Origin: a bacterium
GTDB lineage: Bacteria; UBP13; UBA5359
Direction: 5' to 3'
Assembly: GCA_028699365.1 (NCBI GenBank)
Contig: JAQVUQ010000017.1
Coordinates: 1 to 14,797, forward strand
DNA length: 14,797 nucleotides
Below, piece by piece: positions 1 to 7,037 of the stretch; the first letter of the stretch is position 1, and every line of letters begins with the position of its first letter. Made by a program: the position numbers and the translations under genes. Below the pieces are notes generated by a model. It did not search any database. It saw nothing but the letters and a program-made list of their open reading frames with translations, and was not told where the DNA came from.

Positions 1-2
1 CG

Positions 3-1016
3 ACCGTCACAAATCCCGGCAACCGTTCGCTTCAAGGACCGAGCGGTCGCGCCACGATCCAACTGACTGCTTCGGCGCCTGTCGGGACGGTGATGTTCAG
101 TGTCAACGGCGATTCCTGCGTGTTCAAGGATCTCGTTCTTGACGGCGGCGACCTGGCCGGCCAGGCCGTGCATGTCAACAGCAGCAGGAAATACATTACG
201 ATAAACAACTGCGAGGTCAGGAACATTGGCGGCGATGTGGTGGAGCAGTCGCTTGGCATCAAACTGGGCGGCGCCGTGAGGAATATAACCATCAGCGACT
301 GTTCCATTCATGACGTCGGCGGTTACGAGGACGGTGTGACAGGCAACGGCGCAGGGGCGCATCGCGGAGTTTACATCCACTACGGCGGCCAGAACGTCCG
401 CATCGAGAATTGCGTTTTCTCCGAAATCAGAGGCTATGAGGACGGCGATGCGATCCATGTCTACGCCTATCCGCCCGTCAAGCCGGGGAACGTCGTCATC
501 AGAGGATGCACCTTCACCAACATCTATAAACGCGCCATCAAAACTCAATATGTGTCGGGCATAGTCATTGAGGATTGCGTAATTGAGTCCCTCAAGACGG
601 AGGATCTCGCGTGTGCAAAGTATGCCATGGGCATCATGTATTGCGAAGATGTTTCGATCCTGAACAACGATATTTTTATGGAAAGAGCCGCCGTGGTCAT
701 GGAACTGCCGGGGTGTTCCAATCTCAATATCATCGGGAATTCGATCGTTCATGATCCAAACCGGTTGTACGCCAGTCGGACCTGGGGCAGTTGGCCGGTC
801 ACCGTGATGCTGGGCACCTATGACGCGAACCCGGTATTCAACTGTTCTGTTCGGGATAACTTCATATCGGGCTGGCGGCACGGCGTGCACCTGTCGGCAG
901 GCAGCATGTATAATGATATACAGTACAATGAGATACACTGCCCCCAATACCCGATAATTCTGTATGCGGAAGAGGAAGACAATACTGTTGCAAACAACAT
1001 CATCGTCATGGAGTGA
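3..1016 (+). CDS. Right-handed parallel beta-helix protein, 5' end missing
   Basis: The reading frame is open from the left window edge (first full codon at 3) to the TGA at 1014-1016, so only the last 337 residues are present. The true start and any signal peptide lie outside. The sequence is built of repeated coils of roughly 22-37 residues of the form V/I-x-I-x-x-(C/N)-x-(I/V/F), the pattern of PbH1/Pectate_lyase_3 beta-helices. The inward-facing position is Cys in five successive coils (codons at about 210, 300, 411, 507 and 576). It is then Asn in the next five (about 666, 738, 858, 927 and 996). Proteins of this fold are usually polysaccharide lyases, hydrolases or epimerases, often exported. 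No catalytic residues can be assigned, so the substrate is unknown. It lies 66 bases upstream of the murQ-like gene. Its link to that operon is inferred only from the shared strand and closeness. Confidence 0.85.
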   Translation, partial: TVTNPGNRSLQGPSGRATIQLTASAPVGTVMFSVNGDSCVFKDLVLDGGDLAGQAVHVNSSRKYITINNCEVRNIGGDVVEQSLGIKLGGAVRNITISDCSIHDVGGYEDGVTGNGAGAHRGVYIHYGGQNVRIENCVFSEIRGYEDGDAIHVYAYPPVKPGNVVIRGCTFTNIYKRAIKTQYVSGIVIEDCVIESLKTEDLACAKYAMGIMYCEDVSILNNDIFMERAAVVMELPGCSNLNIIGNSIVHDPNRLYASRTWGSWPVTVMLGTYDANPVFNCSVRDNFISGWRHGVHLSAGSMYNDIQYNEIHCPQYPIILYAEEEDNTVANNIIVME

Positions 1017-1082
1017 GCGCATCCCTGTCCGCACGGCATTCTTTCAGGAGTGCAAGGACCGAATATGCAGCGGAGGAAGAAT

Positions 1083-1982
1083 ATGTCTGCTTTACAGCAC
1101 GAAGATGAGAACAGGGTCACAACCGAAGCTGTCAGCGATGCCATCCCGCTCCTGGATGGTCTCGATACCATGAGTATCATGGGGATCATGAACGACCTCG
1201 ATGCCGAAGTGCCTTCCAGAATACGCGATGCCCTTGACAGAGTGGCTGTGGCGGTAGATCTGGCAGTCGCTTCTTTCAAGGCCGGCGGCCGGCTCATATA
1301 TGTGGGAGCCGGCACTAGCGGGCGGATTGCCGTGGCCGATGCGGCCGAAACAGGGCCTACCTTCGGCATCGATAATGTGGAAGCCATCATGGCCGGAGGG
1401 ATACAGGCTATCGTCTGTCCCAGCGAGGGATGTGAGGATAACCGTCAGGCCGGAGCCCAGGCTGTATCAAGCCGGGGTGTACATGCTGCGGATACGGTAG
1501 TAGGCGTCACTGCCAACGGCAGGACGCCGTTCGTCAGGAGCGCTTTGGAGCAGGCCTCAGGGCTGGGTGCTTCTACCGTTCTGATAACCAGCAATGCCGT
1601 CGATGATTTTGAGGGGAACTGCCTGATAGCCGTGGACACCGGTCCTGAGATAGTTCGCGGCTCTACCAGGCTCAAAGCCGGTACTGCAGCCAAGTTGGTA
1701 CTGAACATGATCAGCACTGTTTCCATGATAAAGGTGGGGCGTGTGGTATCTAACGAGATGGTTTACATGGTCCCCAGTAACGCCAAGCTGGCATGCCGTG
1801 CCGCTACCATGCTGAGTCAGTTATTGCAGATTGAAGTGACAGTCGCCGGCAAGTTGCTGCATGAGGCGGGTAACCTGCCTGCTGCAGCCATCCTGATGCA
1901 CCGGCGGGGTTTGAGTCGTAATGAAGCTATAGCTGCCATTGAGGAGGATCCTCTGGTGGTGAGACAGGCGTTGCAACGTTGA
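1083..1982 (+). CDS. murQ: N-acetylmuramic acid 6-phosphate etherase-like (MurQ family, SIS domain)
   Basis: MurQ cleaves the D-lactyl ether of MurNAc-6-phosphate to GlcNAc-6-phosphate and D-lactate in the cytoplasm. The 299-residue product is of normal family length. It has the SIS phosphosugar motif GAGTSGR (75-81) and both catalytic glutamates: E89 in DAAETGPTFG and E118 in EGCED, matching E83 and E114 of E. coli MurQ. It also keeps a GSTRLKAGTAAKLVLNM block. The start chosen is ATG 1083, which has GGAGG at 1072-1076 six bases upstream. An in-frame ATG at 1065 and GTG at 1050 lack such a site. The N-terminal family signature T-E-x-R-N-P is altered here to TTEAVSDA, so the substrate may differ from classical MurNAc-6-P. 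The kinase at 2048 follows after 65 bases, which suits a kinase-etherase pair. Family assignment is firm; the exact substrate is inferred. Confidence 0.9.
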   Translation: MSALQHEDENRVTTEAVSDAIPLLDGLDTMSIMGIMNDLDAEVPSRIRDALDRVAVAVDLAVASFKAGGRLIYVGAGTSGRIAVADAAETGPTFGIDNVEAIMAGGIQAIVCPSEGCEDNRQAGAQAVSSRGVHAADTVVGVTANGRTPFVRSALEQASGLGASTVLITSNAVDDFEGNCLIAVDTGPEIVRGSTRLKAGTAAKLVLNMISTVSMIKVGRVVSNEMVYMVPSNAKLACRAATMLSQLLQIEVTVAGKLLHEAGNLPAAAILMHRRGLSRNEAIAAIEEDPLVVRQALQR

Positions 1983-2047
1983 AGAAGAAGTCTACAGTGA
2001 GTATGCTCAATGGTAGGCGTGTTGTTTCGGTCAAATGAGGCGAATAT

Positions 2048-3019
2048 ATGAGTGCGGAATATATCCTTGCCGGAGAAGGTGGGGGCAGTAAAACGGTGCT
2101 CTACCTGCTGGTACAAACAGGAGATATAGTTGCTGAGACCGTCATTGACGGCGTGGCGGCAGTTGCCGGCGGAGTTCTACCAGTTGGGGATACCCTGGCT
2201 AACGGTGTTTCCAATATCTGTAGACAGGCAGGCATACGGAAAACGGATATATCGCACGCTTACTTCTCACTGGGAGGACCCAATCAGCGGGAGGTTGAGT
2301 CGGCATTGAAGGCCGATCTGCCTCAAGCGGAGCTCGCCGTCGGCCGGGAAGCCGACGGCGAGCTGGTCATGGCATGTGTCCCCTGCTTCGGCTGCCAGGC
2401 TGCAGTGATGGCCGGGACGGGTACGGTAGCGGTAGGAGAGTTCGATGGCCGGAGGTATTTCGCCGGCGGGTGGGGATTTGAGCTGGACGATCGTGGCAGC
2501 GGAGGATGGATAGGAAGAGAAGCTCTGGCGGCATTCCTGCTCTCCGTTGACCGACGTGGGCCGGAAACTGCTTTGAGCGGGCTCTTTCAAGCCTTGCAAC
2601 AGGGCATAAATATGGGCAAGTTTACCGGGAGAATGGAACTGAAAAAACGTGTTTATGCCCTGGAGCGCAAGGTGATAGCCTCGTATGCACCCGGCGTTTA
2701 CGAGTGCTTCAAGCAGGGAGACGGCACGGCAATGGAGATCATAACTCGTGCCGCTGCAGACATTGCTGTGCTGTCTGCAGCGGTTGTTCCCCGGGAAACC
2801 GGACTGAACAGGGCGGGCATACTCTGTCTGGGCGGGATATTCAAGCTGGGGCCGGAATTCAGAGAGCTGTGTTCAATGTATCTAAGGGAGATAAATCCTC
2901 AATGCGAGCTTGTTTTTCGGGACGATTTCGATCTGGCAAGGGGTGCCTGTCTGATGGCATTGAGAATGGCCGGATCGGATAAGAACACGATTCCGGACAG
3001 CATATTGCGGCAGGGATGA
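2048..3019 (+). CDS. BadF/BadG/BcrA/BcrD-type ATPase, probable amino-sugar kinase
   Basis: This 323-residue protein belongs to the ASKHA fold family that includes N-acetylglucosamine kinase and the MurNAc/GlcNAc kinase MurK of clostridia. Visible motifs are phosphate-1 GEGGGSKT (9-16), a likely catalytic Asp at 103, phosphate-2 AGTGT (122-126), the sugar/phosphate segment GGWGFELDDRGSGGWIGREAL (140-160), and a late adenosine-type GILCLGGIF segment. The first motif has Glu10 where most relatives carry Asp (DGGGTKT), which is unusual. The start ATG 2048 has GAGG at 2037-2040. Directly after murQ, it most simply supplies the 6-phosphorylated amino sugar that MurQ and NanE act on. MurNAc, GlcNAc or ManNAc are all possible substrates. 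Its stop overlaps the next start by four bases (ATGA), which indicates translational coupling. Confidence 0.85.
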   Translation: MSAEYILAGEGGGSKTVLYLLVQTGDIVAETVIDGVAAVAGGVLPVGDTLANGVSNICRQAGIRKTDISHAYFSLGGPNQREVESALKADLPQAELAVGREADGELVMACVPCFGCQAAVMAGTGTVAVGEFDGRRYFAGGWGFELDDRGSGGWIGREALAAFLLSVDRRGPETALSGLFQALQQGINMGKFTGRMELKKRVYALERKVIASYAPGVYECFKQGDGTAMEIITRAAADIAVLSAAVVPRETGLNRAGILCLGGIFKLGPEFRELCSMYLREINPQCELVFRDDFDLARGACLMALRMAGSDKNTIPDSILRQG

Positions 3020-4080
3020 GAAGAGAGATGAATGGATTTTTCAGTAATAACGTGCAGCCGGATTTCGAGGGCTTCAGGAAGTGTATTTTAAGAGAAGAAG
3101 AGCCGAGGCGGGTCTTCTTTACCGAGCTGTTCCTGGACAACCCGGTCAGAGAAGCTCTTATAGAGCGTTTTAACATCAACCGGGGATGGGAGCGGGATAA
3201 AACCTTCGATTTCTACCGGGAAGAGATTGCCTTGCAGAGATTCCTTGGCTATGACATGGTCAGATGTCTTATCGGTCCCCTTTTCCCTTCCTCGATTGAC
3301 GGAAGAAGTAATTCGACTGCTTTGTCGGAAGACCCTGTGGCTTCAGGCCCGATCCAAAGCTGGAAGGACTTTGAGCTTTATCCATGGCCTGAGGTTGCGA
3401 AGATAGATCTCTCCGTGCTTGACTGGCTGGAAAAAGAGCTGCCGGAGAATATGAAAAGCTATGTTACCATTCCGGCCGGAAACTATAAAATGCTTCTGGG
3501 CTACGAGAACATGCTGTATATGATGTACGATGACCCGGTGCTGATGAAAGCCGTGATTGACAGAATAAGTGAGATTCACGCAAGCTTTGCCCGGACTGTA
3601 TGCCAATACTCTTGTATCGGAGTGCTCTGGGGATCTGACGATATGGGCTTCAAGACTCAAACCTTCTTCCCGCCCGATTTTATCCGCAAGAATATTCTGC
3701 CGACGCATCAGGCTTTGGCTGAAATATCTCATGATCACAGGAAGCTCTATTTCCTGCATTCATGTGGAAATCTTGAAACGATAATGGACGACCTTATCGA
3801 TATCGTTAAGATCGACGCCAAGCATTCTTTCGAAGATGCCGTGATGTCTGTAGCCGAAGCCAAAGAAAGTTATGGAAACAGAGTTGCGTTGCTTGGGGGT
3901 ATAGATGTCGATTTTCTGTGCCGTTCGGATGAACCGGCGTTGCGAAAGAGGGTAAGGAAAACGCTGGAAACCTGCCTGAACGGGGGCGGGTACTGCCTTG
4001 GCTCCGGTAACTCTATTGCCGAGTATGTTCCGCTGGAGAATTATTTAGTCATGCTTGATGAAGGCAAAAATTACAGGTAA
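3016..4080 (+). CDS. URO-D/MtaA superfamily protein 1 (candidate methyltransferase-like)
   Basis: A 354-residue TIM-barrel protein of the uroporphyrinogen decarboxylase superfamily. It lacks the N-terminal FxRQAGR signature of true HemE. It does have the His-x-Cys pair (H248-S-C250 in FLHSCGN) that supplies two zinc ligands in methylcobamide methyltransferases MtaA/MtbA. A GSDDMGF segment (206-212) lies at the barrel face typical of the family. The C-terminal loop aligns with the family form GGFILAPGC...PLEN, but has Asn332 in place of the third ligand Cys. A Cys sits five residues earlier, at 327. The start at 3016 overlaps the kinase stop (ATGA); ATG 3028 in the same frame is an alternative. 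Its placement in the etherase-kinase-NanE operon suggests work on a modified amino sugar. The reaction is unknown. Confidence 0.8.
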   Translation: MRREMNGFFSNNVQPDFEGFRKCILREEEPRRVFFTELFLDNPVREALIERFNINRGWERDKTFDFYREEIALQRFLGYDMVRCLIGPLFPSSIDGRSNSTALSEDPVASGPIQSWKDFELYPWPEVAKIDLSVLDWLEKELPENMKSYVTIPAGNYKMLLGYENMLYMMYDDPVLMKAVIDRISEIHASFARTVCQYSCIGVLWGSDDMGFKTQTFFPPDFIRKNILPTHQALAEISHDHRKLYFLHSCGNLETIMDDLIDIVKIDAKHSFEDAVMSVAEAKESYGNRVALLGGIDVDFLCRSDEPALRKRVRKTLETCLNGGGYCLGSGNSIAEYVPLENYLVMLDEGKNYR

Positions 4081-4117
4081 CGATCACAGATCGATCCTGA
4101 TTACCGGAGTGATACAC

Positions 4118-4813
4118 ATGGAAGGTAAAGCTATGAATAATACGGTCAAGCATTTGAAGGATAAGCTGATAGTGTCGTGTCAGGCATTGCCCGGCAATCC
4201 GCTGCGCGGTCCCGTTTTCATGTCGGCAATGGCTCAGGCTGTTGTGCAGGGGGGAGCCGCAGCTATCAGGGCAAACGGCCCTGAGGATATCCGCGCCATA
4301 AGGGAAAGAGTAAACGTGCCGATCATCGGCATAAACAAGATGCCGGCGTCGCCTGCGGTACCGTATATTACTCCTGACTTTATCATGGCAAAGGAGGTAT
4401 ACGAGGCCGGTGCGAATATCATTGCGCTGGATGCGACTTTGAGAGAACGTCCCGGCGGAAAAACTGCCGCCGACCTGATAAAGCATATAAAGGAAGAACT
4501 GGGTGTTCCGGTGATGGCTGATATCAGTACGTATGAGGAGGGAGTGTCGGCGGCAGCCGCCGGCGCGGATATCGTTGCCACTACGCTGTCGGGATATACC
4601 GCGTATTCACCCAAAACAGAAGCGCCCGATTTGGAACTGGTCAGACGATTAGTGGCGGAAATACCGGTGCCGGTGATTGCCGAAGGGCGTTACATAACGT
4701 CCGATGACGTTATGAACGCGCTAAAGGCCGGGGCGTACGCAGTGGTAATAGGCAAGATCATTACCAACCCCGAGTTTATAACAAGGCATTTTATCAACAG
4801 GTGTGGGCTATGA
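4118..4813 (+). CDS. nanE: N-acetylmannosamine-6-phosphate 2-epimerase
   Basis: NanE interconverts ManNAc-6-P and GlcNAc-6-P in sialic acid and ManNAc catabolism. The protein is about 231 residues, normal for the family. It shows the (beta/alpha)8 landmarks LIVSCQALPGNPL near the N-terminus, a PIIGINK strand carrying the expected catalytic Lys, then ALDAT, MADIST, TTLSGYT, VIAEGR and the phosphate-binding GAYAVVIGKIIT. ATG 4118 has GGAG at 4106-4109; ATG 4133 with GGAAGG at 4120-4125 is an equally good alternative. Its last codons and TGA stop (4811-4813) run into the araC remnant beginning at about 4803, so the very C-terminus (FINRCGL) was made at a recombination junction. It lies 37 bases after the URO-D gene in the same operon. 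No NanA or NanK is visible, so ManNAc-6-P may arise from the neighbouring kinase. Confidence 0.93.
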   Translation: MEGKAMNNTVKHLKDKLIVSCQALPGNPLRGPVFMSAMAQAVVQGGAAAIRANGPEDIRAIRERVNVPIIGINKMPASPAVPYITPDFIMAKEVYEAGANIIALDATLRERPGGKTAADLIKHIKEELGVPVMADISTYEEGVSAAAAGADIVATTLSGYTAYSPKTEAPDLELVRRLVAEIPVPVIAEGRYITSDDVMNALKAGAYAVVIGKIITNPEFITRHFINRCGL

Positions 4814-4901
4814 GGATATACACTATTTCAGTTACCTATTTCGGCATAAGGAGGGGATCACCCCTTCCCAGTTCATCTCCATGCTGGCAAACGAAGAATA
4901 A
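4803..4901 (+). pseudogene. 3'-end remnant of an araC-family regulator gene
   Basis: Codons from 4803 to the TAA at 4899-4901 encode VGYEDIHYFSYLF and onward to LANEE. From the Gly at 4806 this is 31 codons, 26 of them identical in amino acid to the C-terminus of the intact regulator at 8185-9030. Differences are R/K, K/R, Q/E, M/R and N/I, while nine further codons differ silently. This excess of silent change means the fragment came from a gene that had been under selection as a protein. There is no start codon or ribosome site, and nanE reads into it in another frame, so it is unlikely to be translated. The segment encodes only the last part of the second helix-turn-helix. The promoter that followed the lost gene is still in place. 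Confidence 0.88.
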
Positions 4902-4967
4902 GTCGGTATTTCACAAGTAAAGTTGTTTCTTTTTAAATACCCGGATGCCCGATAGGGATATACTGTA
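4902..4967 (+). promoter_or_regulatory. AraC-type promoter/operator, copy A
   Basis: This 66-base stretch aligns without gaps to 9031-9096, with 41 of 66 positions equal by hand count. The matches cluster in blocks: CGGTATTT (4904-4911), TAAAG (4918-4922), TTAAATACC (4933-4941) and GGATATACTGTA (4956-4967). GGTATTT and AAATACC form an inverted pair with centres 30 bases apart. TATACT (4959-4964) is a good -10 box. The place where a -35 box would sit (4936-4941) reads AATACC, which is not a sigma70 -35, so activator help is likely. The predicted transcription start falls at about 4971, on the start codon of the next gene. Confidence 0.65.
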
Positions 4968-4970
4968 TTT

Positions 4971-7037
4971 ATGTTTACGATAGGTAAAGATGAAGGACGC
5001 ATATCTCTCGAGACAAACTTCCTGCGTATGTTATGGACCCTGGAAGAAGGTTCCTGGAGTGACCGGCTGGAGATAAAGACGGATGATGGCTGGATACCCG
5101 TGGCAACAAGTTCCTGGCATGCGCGCATAGTAAGGGGCGGCAGAGCCGCCGCATATTTCTTCCGGGAACTGGAGCTTATGGAAGAGGGCGAAGAAGAGAG
5201 TGTTCTTAAAGGCTCTCTGGCAATCCCGGACTGCGGCAGGTTCTCCGCCGTTTACCGGGTTCTCTCCTCAGGCTGTATTGAGATACAAACTCACTTTGAG
5301 GCTGAAGAGAGCGGAATGTCGGCTGCCGGACTGGAGTTTCTGCGCTTTAAGCGGCCGCAAGGCTATGACAGAGTACGGTTCTACGACTTTCTGCCCTCCG
5401 GCTGGTCCGGCGATGCCGGCGGGGTGACCTTTTCCTCAGAGTGGCCGGAGGATGGCGGCGAGAGGATGAGCCTGGCTTTTCTGAACTTGCCGGATCAGCG
5501 GGATCAGGGGATTGGATTGCGGTATCCTCCCGGTTACGCCGATGGAACCGTGTCCCTGCCGCCGGGCGCAATCGTGACCGGCAACCTCACCGTCTATGCC
5601 GGACGGCAGGATCTCTTCGGCGAGAGGCTGGAGCTGAAGCCCGGACATATTTATGCTCCCGAACTTGCCGTAAGCCCTCCCCGATACCCTTACAGGAAGT
5701 TCATCGAACTGTGGTGCCGGTTCATTGGGTGCCCGGAACTATGGGTGGAACTGGACAGGGAGATGGGACTCTTCCATCGCGGCTATTACGGCGTTTTAAA
5801 CGGACAGGCAGGCACCAAGGTCTCAGGGATACTGCGTTTTGACAGGCAACCGGACGGTAGCCTTAATGCTTACACCCAGAACAATCGCCTTATCGAGTTG
5901 GCCTGGGGCGGCAGCGCCAACGTTGTCCTGGCGGAGACCATGATGAAGCTGGACCGGCAGGGCTTTCTCCCCGGAGGGGAGGAGCGGGCCCGGCAGATGA
6001 TCAACGCTATCCTGCACTTCAGGGACGGCGGCTTTCAGGTGCAGCACGGTCCATGCCGGGGAGCCTGGTGGAACGCATATATAGTTGAGGAAGACCGTTT
6101 TTGCAGCCGCTACGGGCGGGACCATGTAGAGACACCCAATCAGGGGATAATCAACTACTTTCTGTATAGACTTCATGCAGCCGGACTGAGCGATGACCCC
6201 GCCGTCACTGAGCGCATTGTCAACAACTGCCGGACATATCTGTCAGCCGCAGAGCGACCGGATGGAGGGGTGGACTTTGCCCGCTATACGGACGGTCGCA
6301 CTGGGGAGAACAGGCAATACGTGCCGTATGACAACTGTTTTGCCTCCGGCTGTGCCATGGCGGCCCTGTCCTGGCTCTGCGCCTGGAGATTGACAGGTAA
6401 AGATGAGTTTCGGGAGAAGGCAAGAGCACTATTTACCCATGTGGTAGAGGAACATGTGGCCTTAAACGAATGGCGCTTTCTGGAGTATGACACTGTAGGC
6501 GCCGATGCTGTGGCTCCGTCCTGGATACTGACGGCCCTATGTGAAGCGCTGCGGGACTTCGATGAACCCGAATGGAGGAAGGCGGCGGACAGGACTTTTC
6601 GGCTGCTGCTGACGTATATCTACGACCTGGAGCCCTATCTGGACAAGTATCTGGCCAAGGAAGACGTCTGGGGCGGGAGCATGCGCATCAAGGGAGGCAT
6701 AATCCACGGCTCATCCCCCAACAGTTCCCAGGGAGCGCACTCCGCCCACATCAGATTCGACTTTCCCCTGGCCTTCAAGCAATACTACGACCTGACGGGA
6801 GAGCCGGCAGCCCATGCGGCGCTTACAGGCTACGAGAACTTCGTTACCTGGCACCAGTTTCTGAACGAAAGCTTGCCCATCGGTCTGGGCAGCACATCCG
6901 AACACTGCACTCTTATTGCCCGATACCTGCAGGACACTGTCCAAGTCAAGCATTCCAACCCACTGGTCATGCTGGATCTGCTGGATAAGGCACAGAATAG
7001 TGAAACGAGGGATATAATATGTGTGGAAAGAGTATAA
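4971..7037 (+). CDS. Large cytosolic protein, probable six-hairpin glycosidase fold
   Basis: A 688-residue protein without signal peptide or membrane segment, so probably cytoplasmic. Residues about 1-235 are rich in beta-type sequence, suggesting a beta-sandwich. Residues about 240-660 are helical with regular Trp/Tyr/Gly-rich turns (GAWWNAY 365-370, HVETPNQGIINYFLYRLHAAG 385-405, PDGGVDFARY 430-439, PYDNCFASGCAMAALSW 452-468). This is the pattern of an (alpha/alpha)6 toroid as in glycosidases, lyases and epimerases acting on oligosaccharides. No named family could be recognised and catalytic residues are not assigned. An in-frame stop at 4953-4955 and the absence of another early start fix ATG 4971. 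It has no close Shine-Dalgarno site and sits where transcription should begin, so it may be leaderless. It overlaps the next gene by 19 bases. Confidence 0.8.
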   Translation: MFTIGKDEGRISLETNFLRMLWTLEEGSWSDRLEIKTDDGWIPVATSSWHARIVRGGRAAAYFFRELELMEEGEEESVLKGSLAIPDCGRFSAVYRVLSSGCIEIQTHFEAEESGMSAAGLEFLRFKRPQGYDRVRFYDFLPSGWSGDAGGVTFSSEWPEDGGERMSLAFLNLPDQRDQGIGLRYPPGYADGTVSLPPGAIVTGNLTVYAGRQDLFGERLELKPGHIYAPELAVSPPRYPYRKFIELWCRFIGCPELWVELDREMGLFHRGYYGVLNGQAGTKVSGILRFDRQPDGSLNAYTQNNRLIELAWGGSANVVLAETMMKLDRQGFLPGGEERARQMINAILHFRDGGFQVQHGPCRGAWWNAYIVEEDRFCSRYGRDHVETPNQGIINYFLYRLHAAGLSDDPAVTERIVNNCRTYLSAAERPDGGVDFARYTDGRTGENRQYVPYDNCFASGCAMAALSWLCAWRLTGKDEFREKARALFTHVVEEHVALNEWRFLEYDTVGADAVAPSWILTALCEALRDFDEPEWRKAADRTFRLLLTYIYDLEPYLDKYLAKEDVWGGSMRIKGGIIHGSSPNSSQGAHSAHIRFDFPLAFKQYYDLTGEPAAHAALTGYENFVTWHQFLNESLPIGLGSTSEHCTLIARYLQDTVQVKHSNPLVMLDLLDKAQNSETRDIICVERV

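Noticed and set aside
4055-4117. Earlier in-frame start for nanE overlapping the URO-D gene end
   Set aside because: The extra residues have no family similarity, and ATG 4118 and 4133 each have a good ribosome site.
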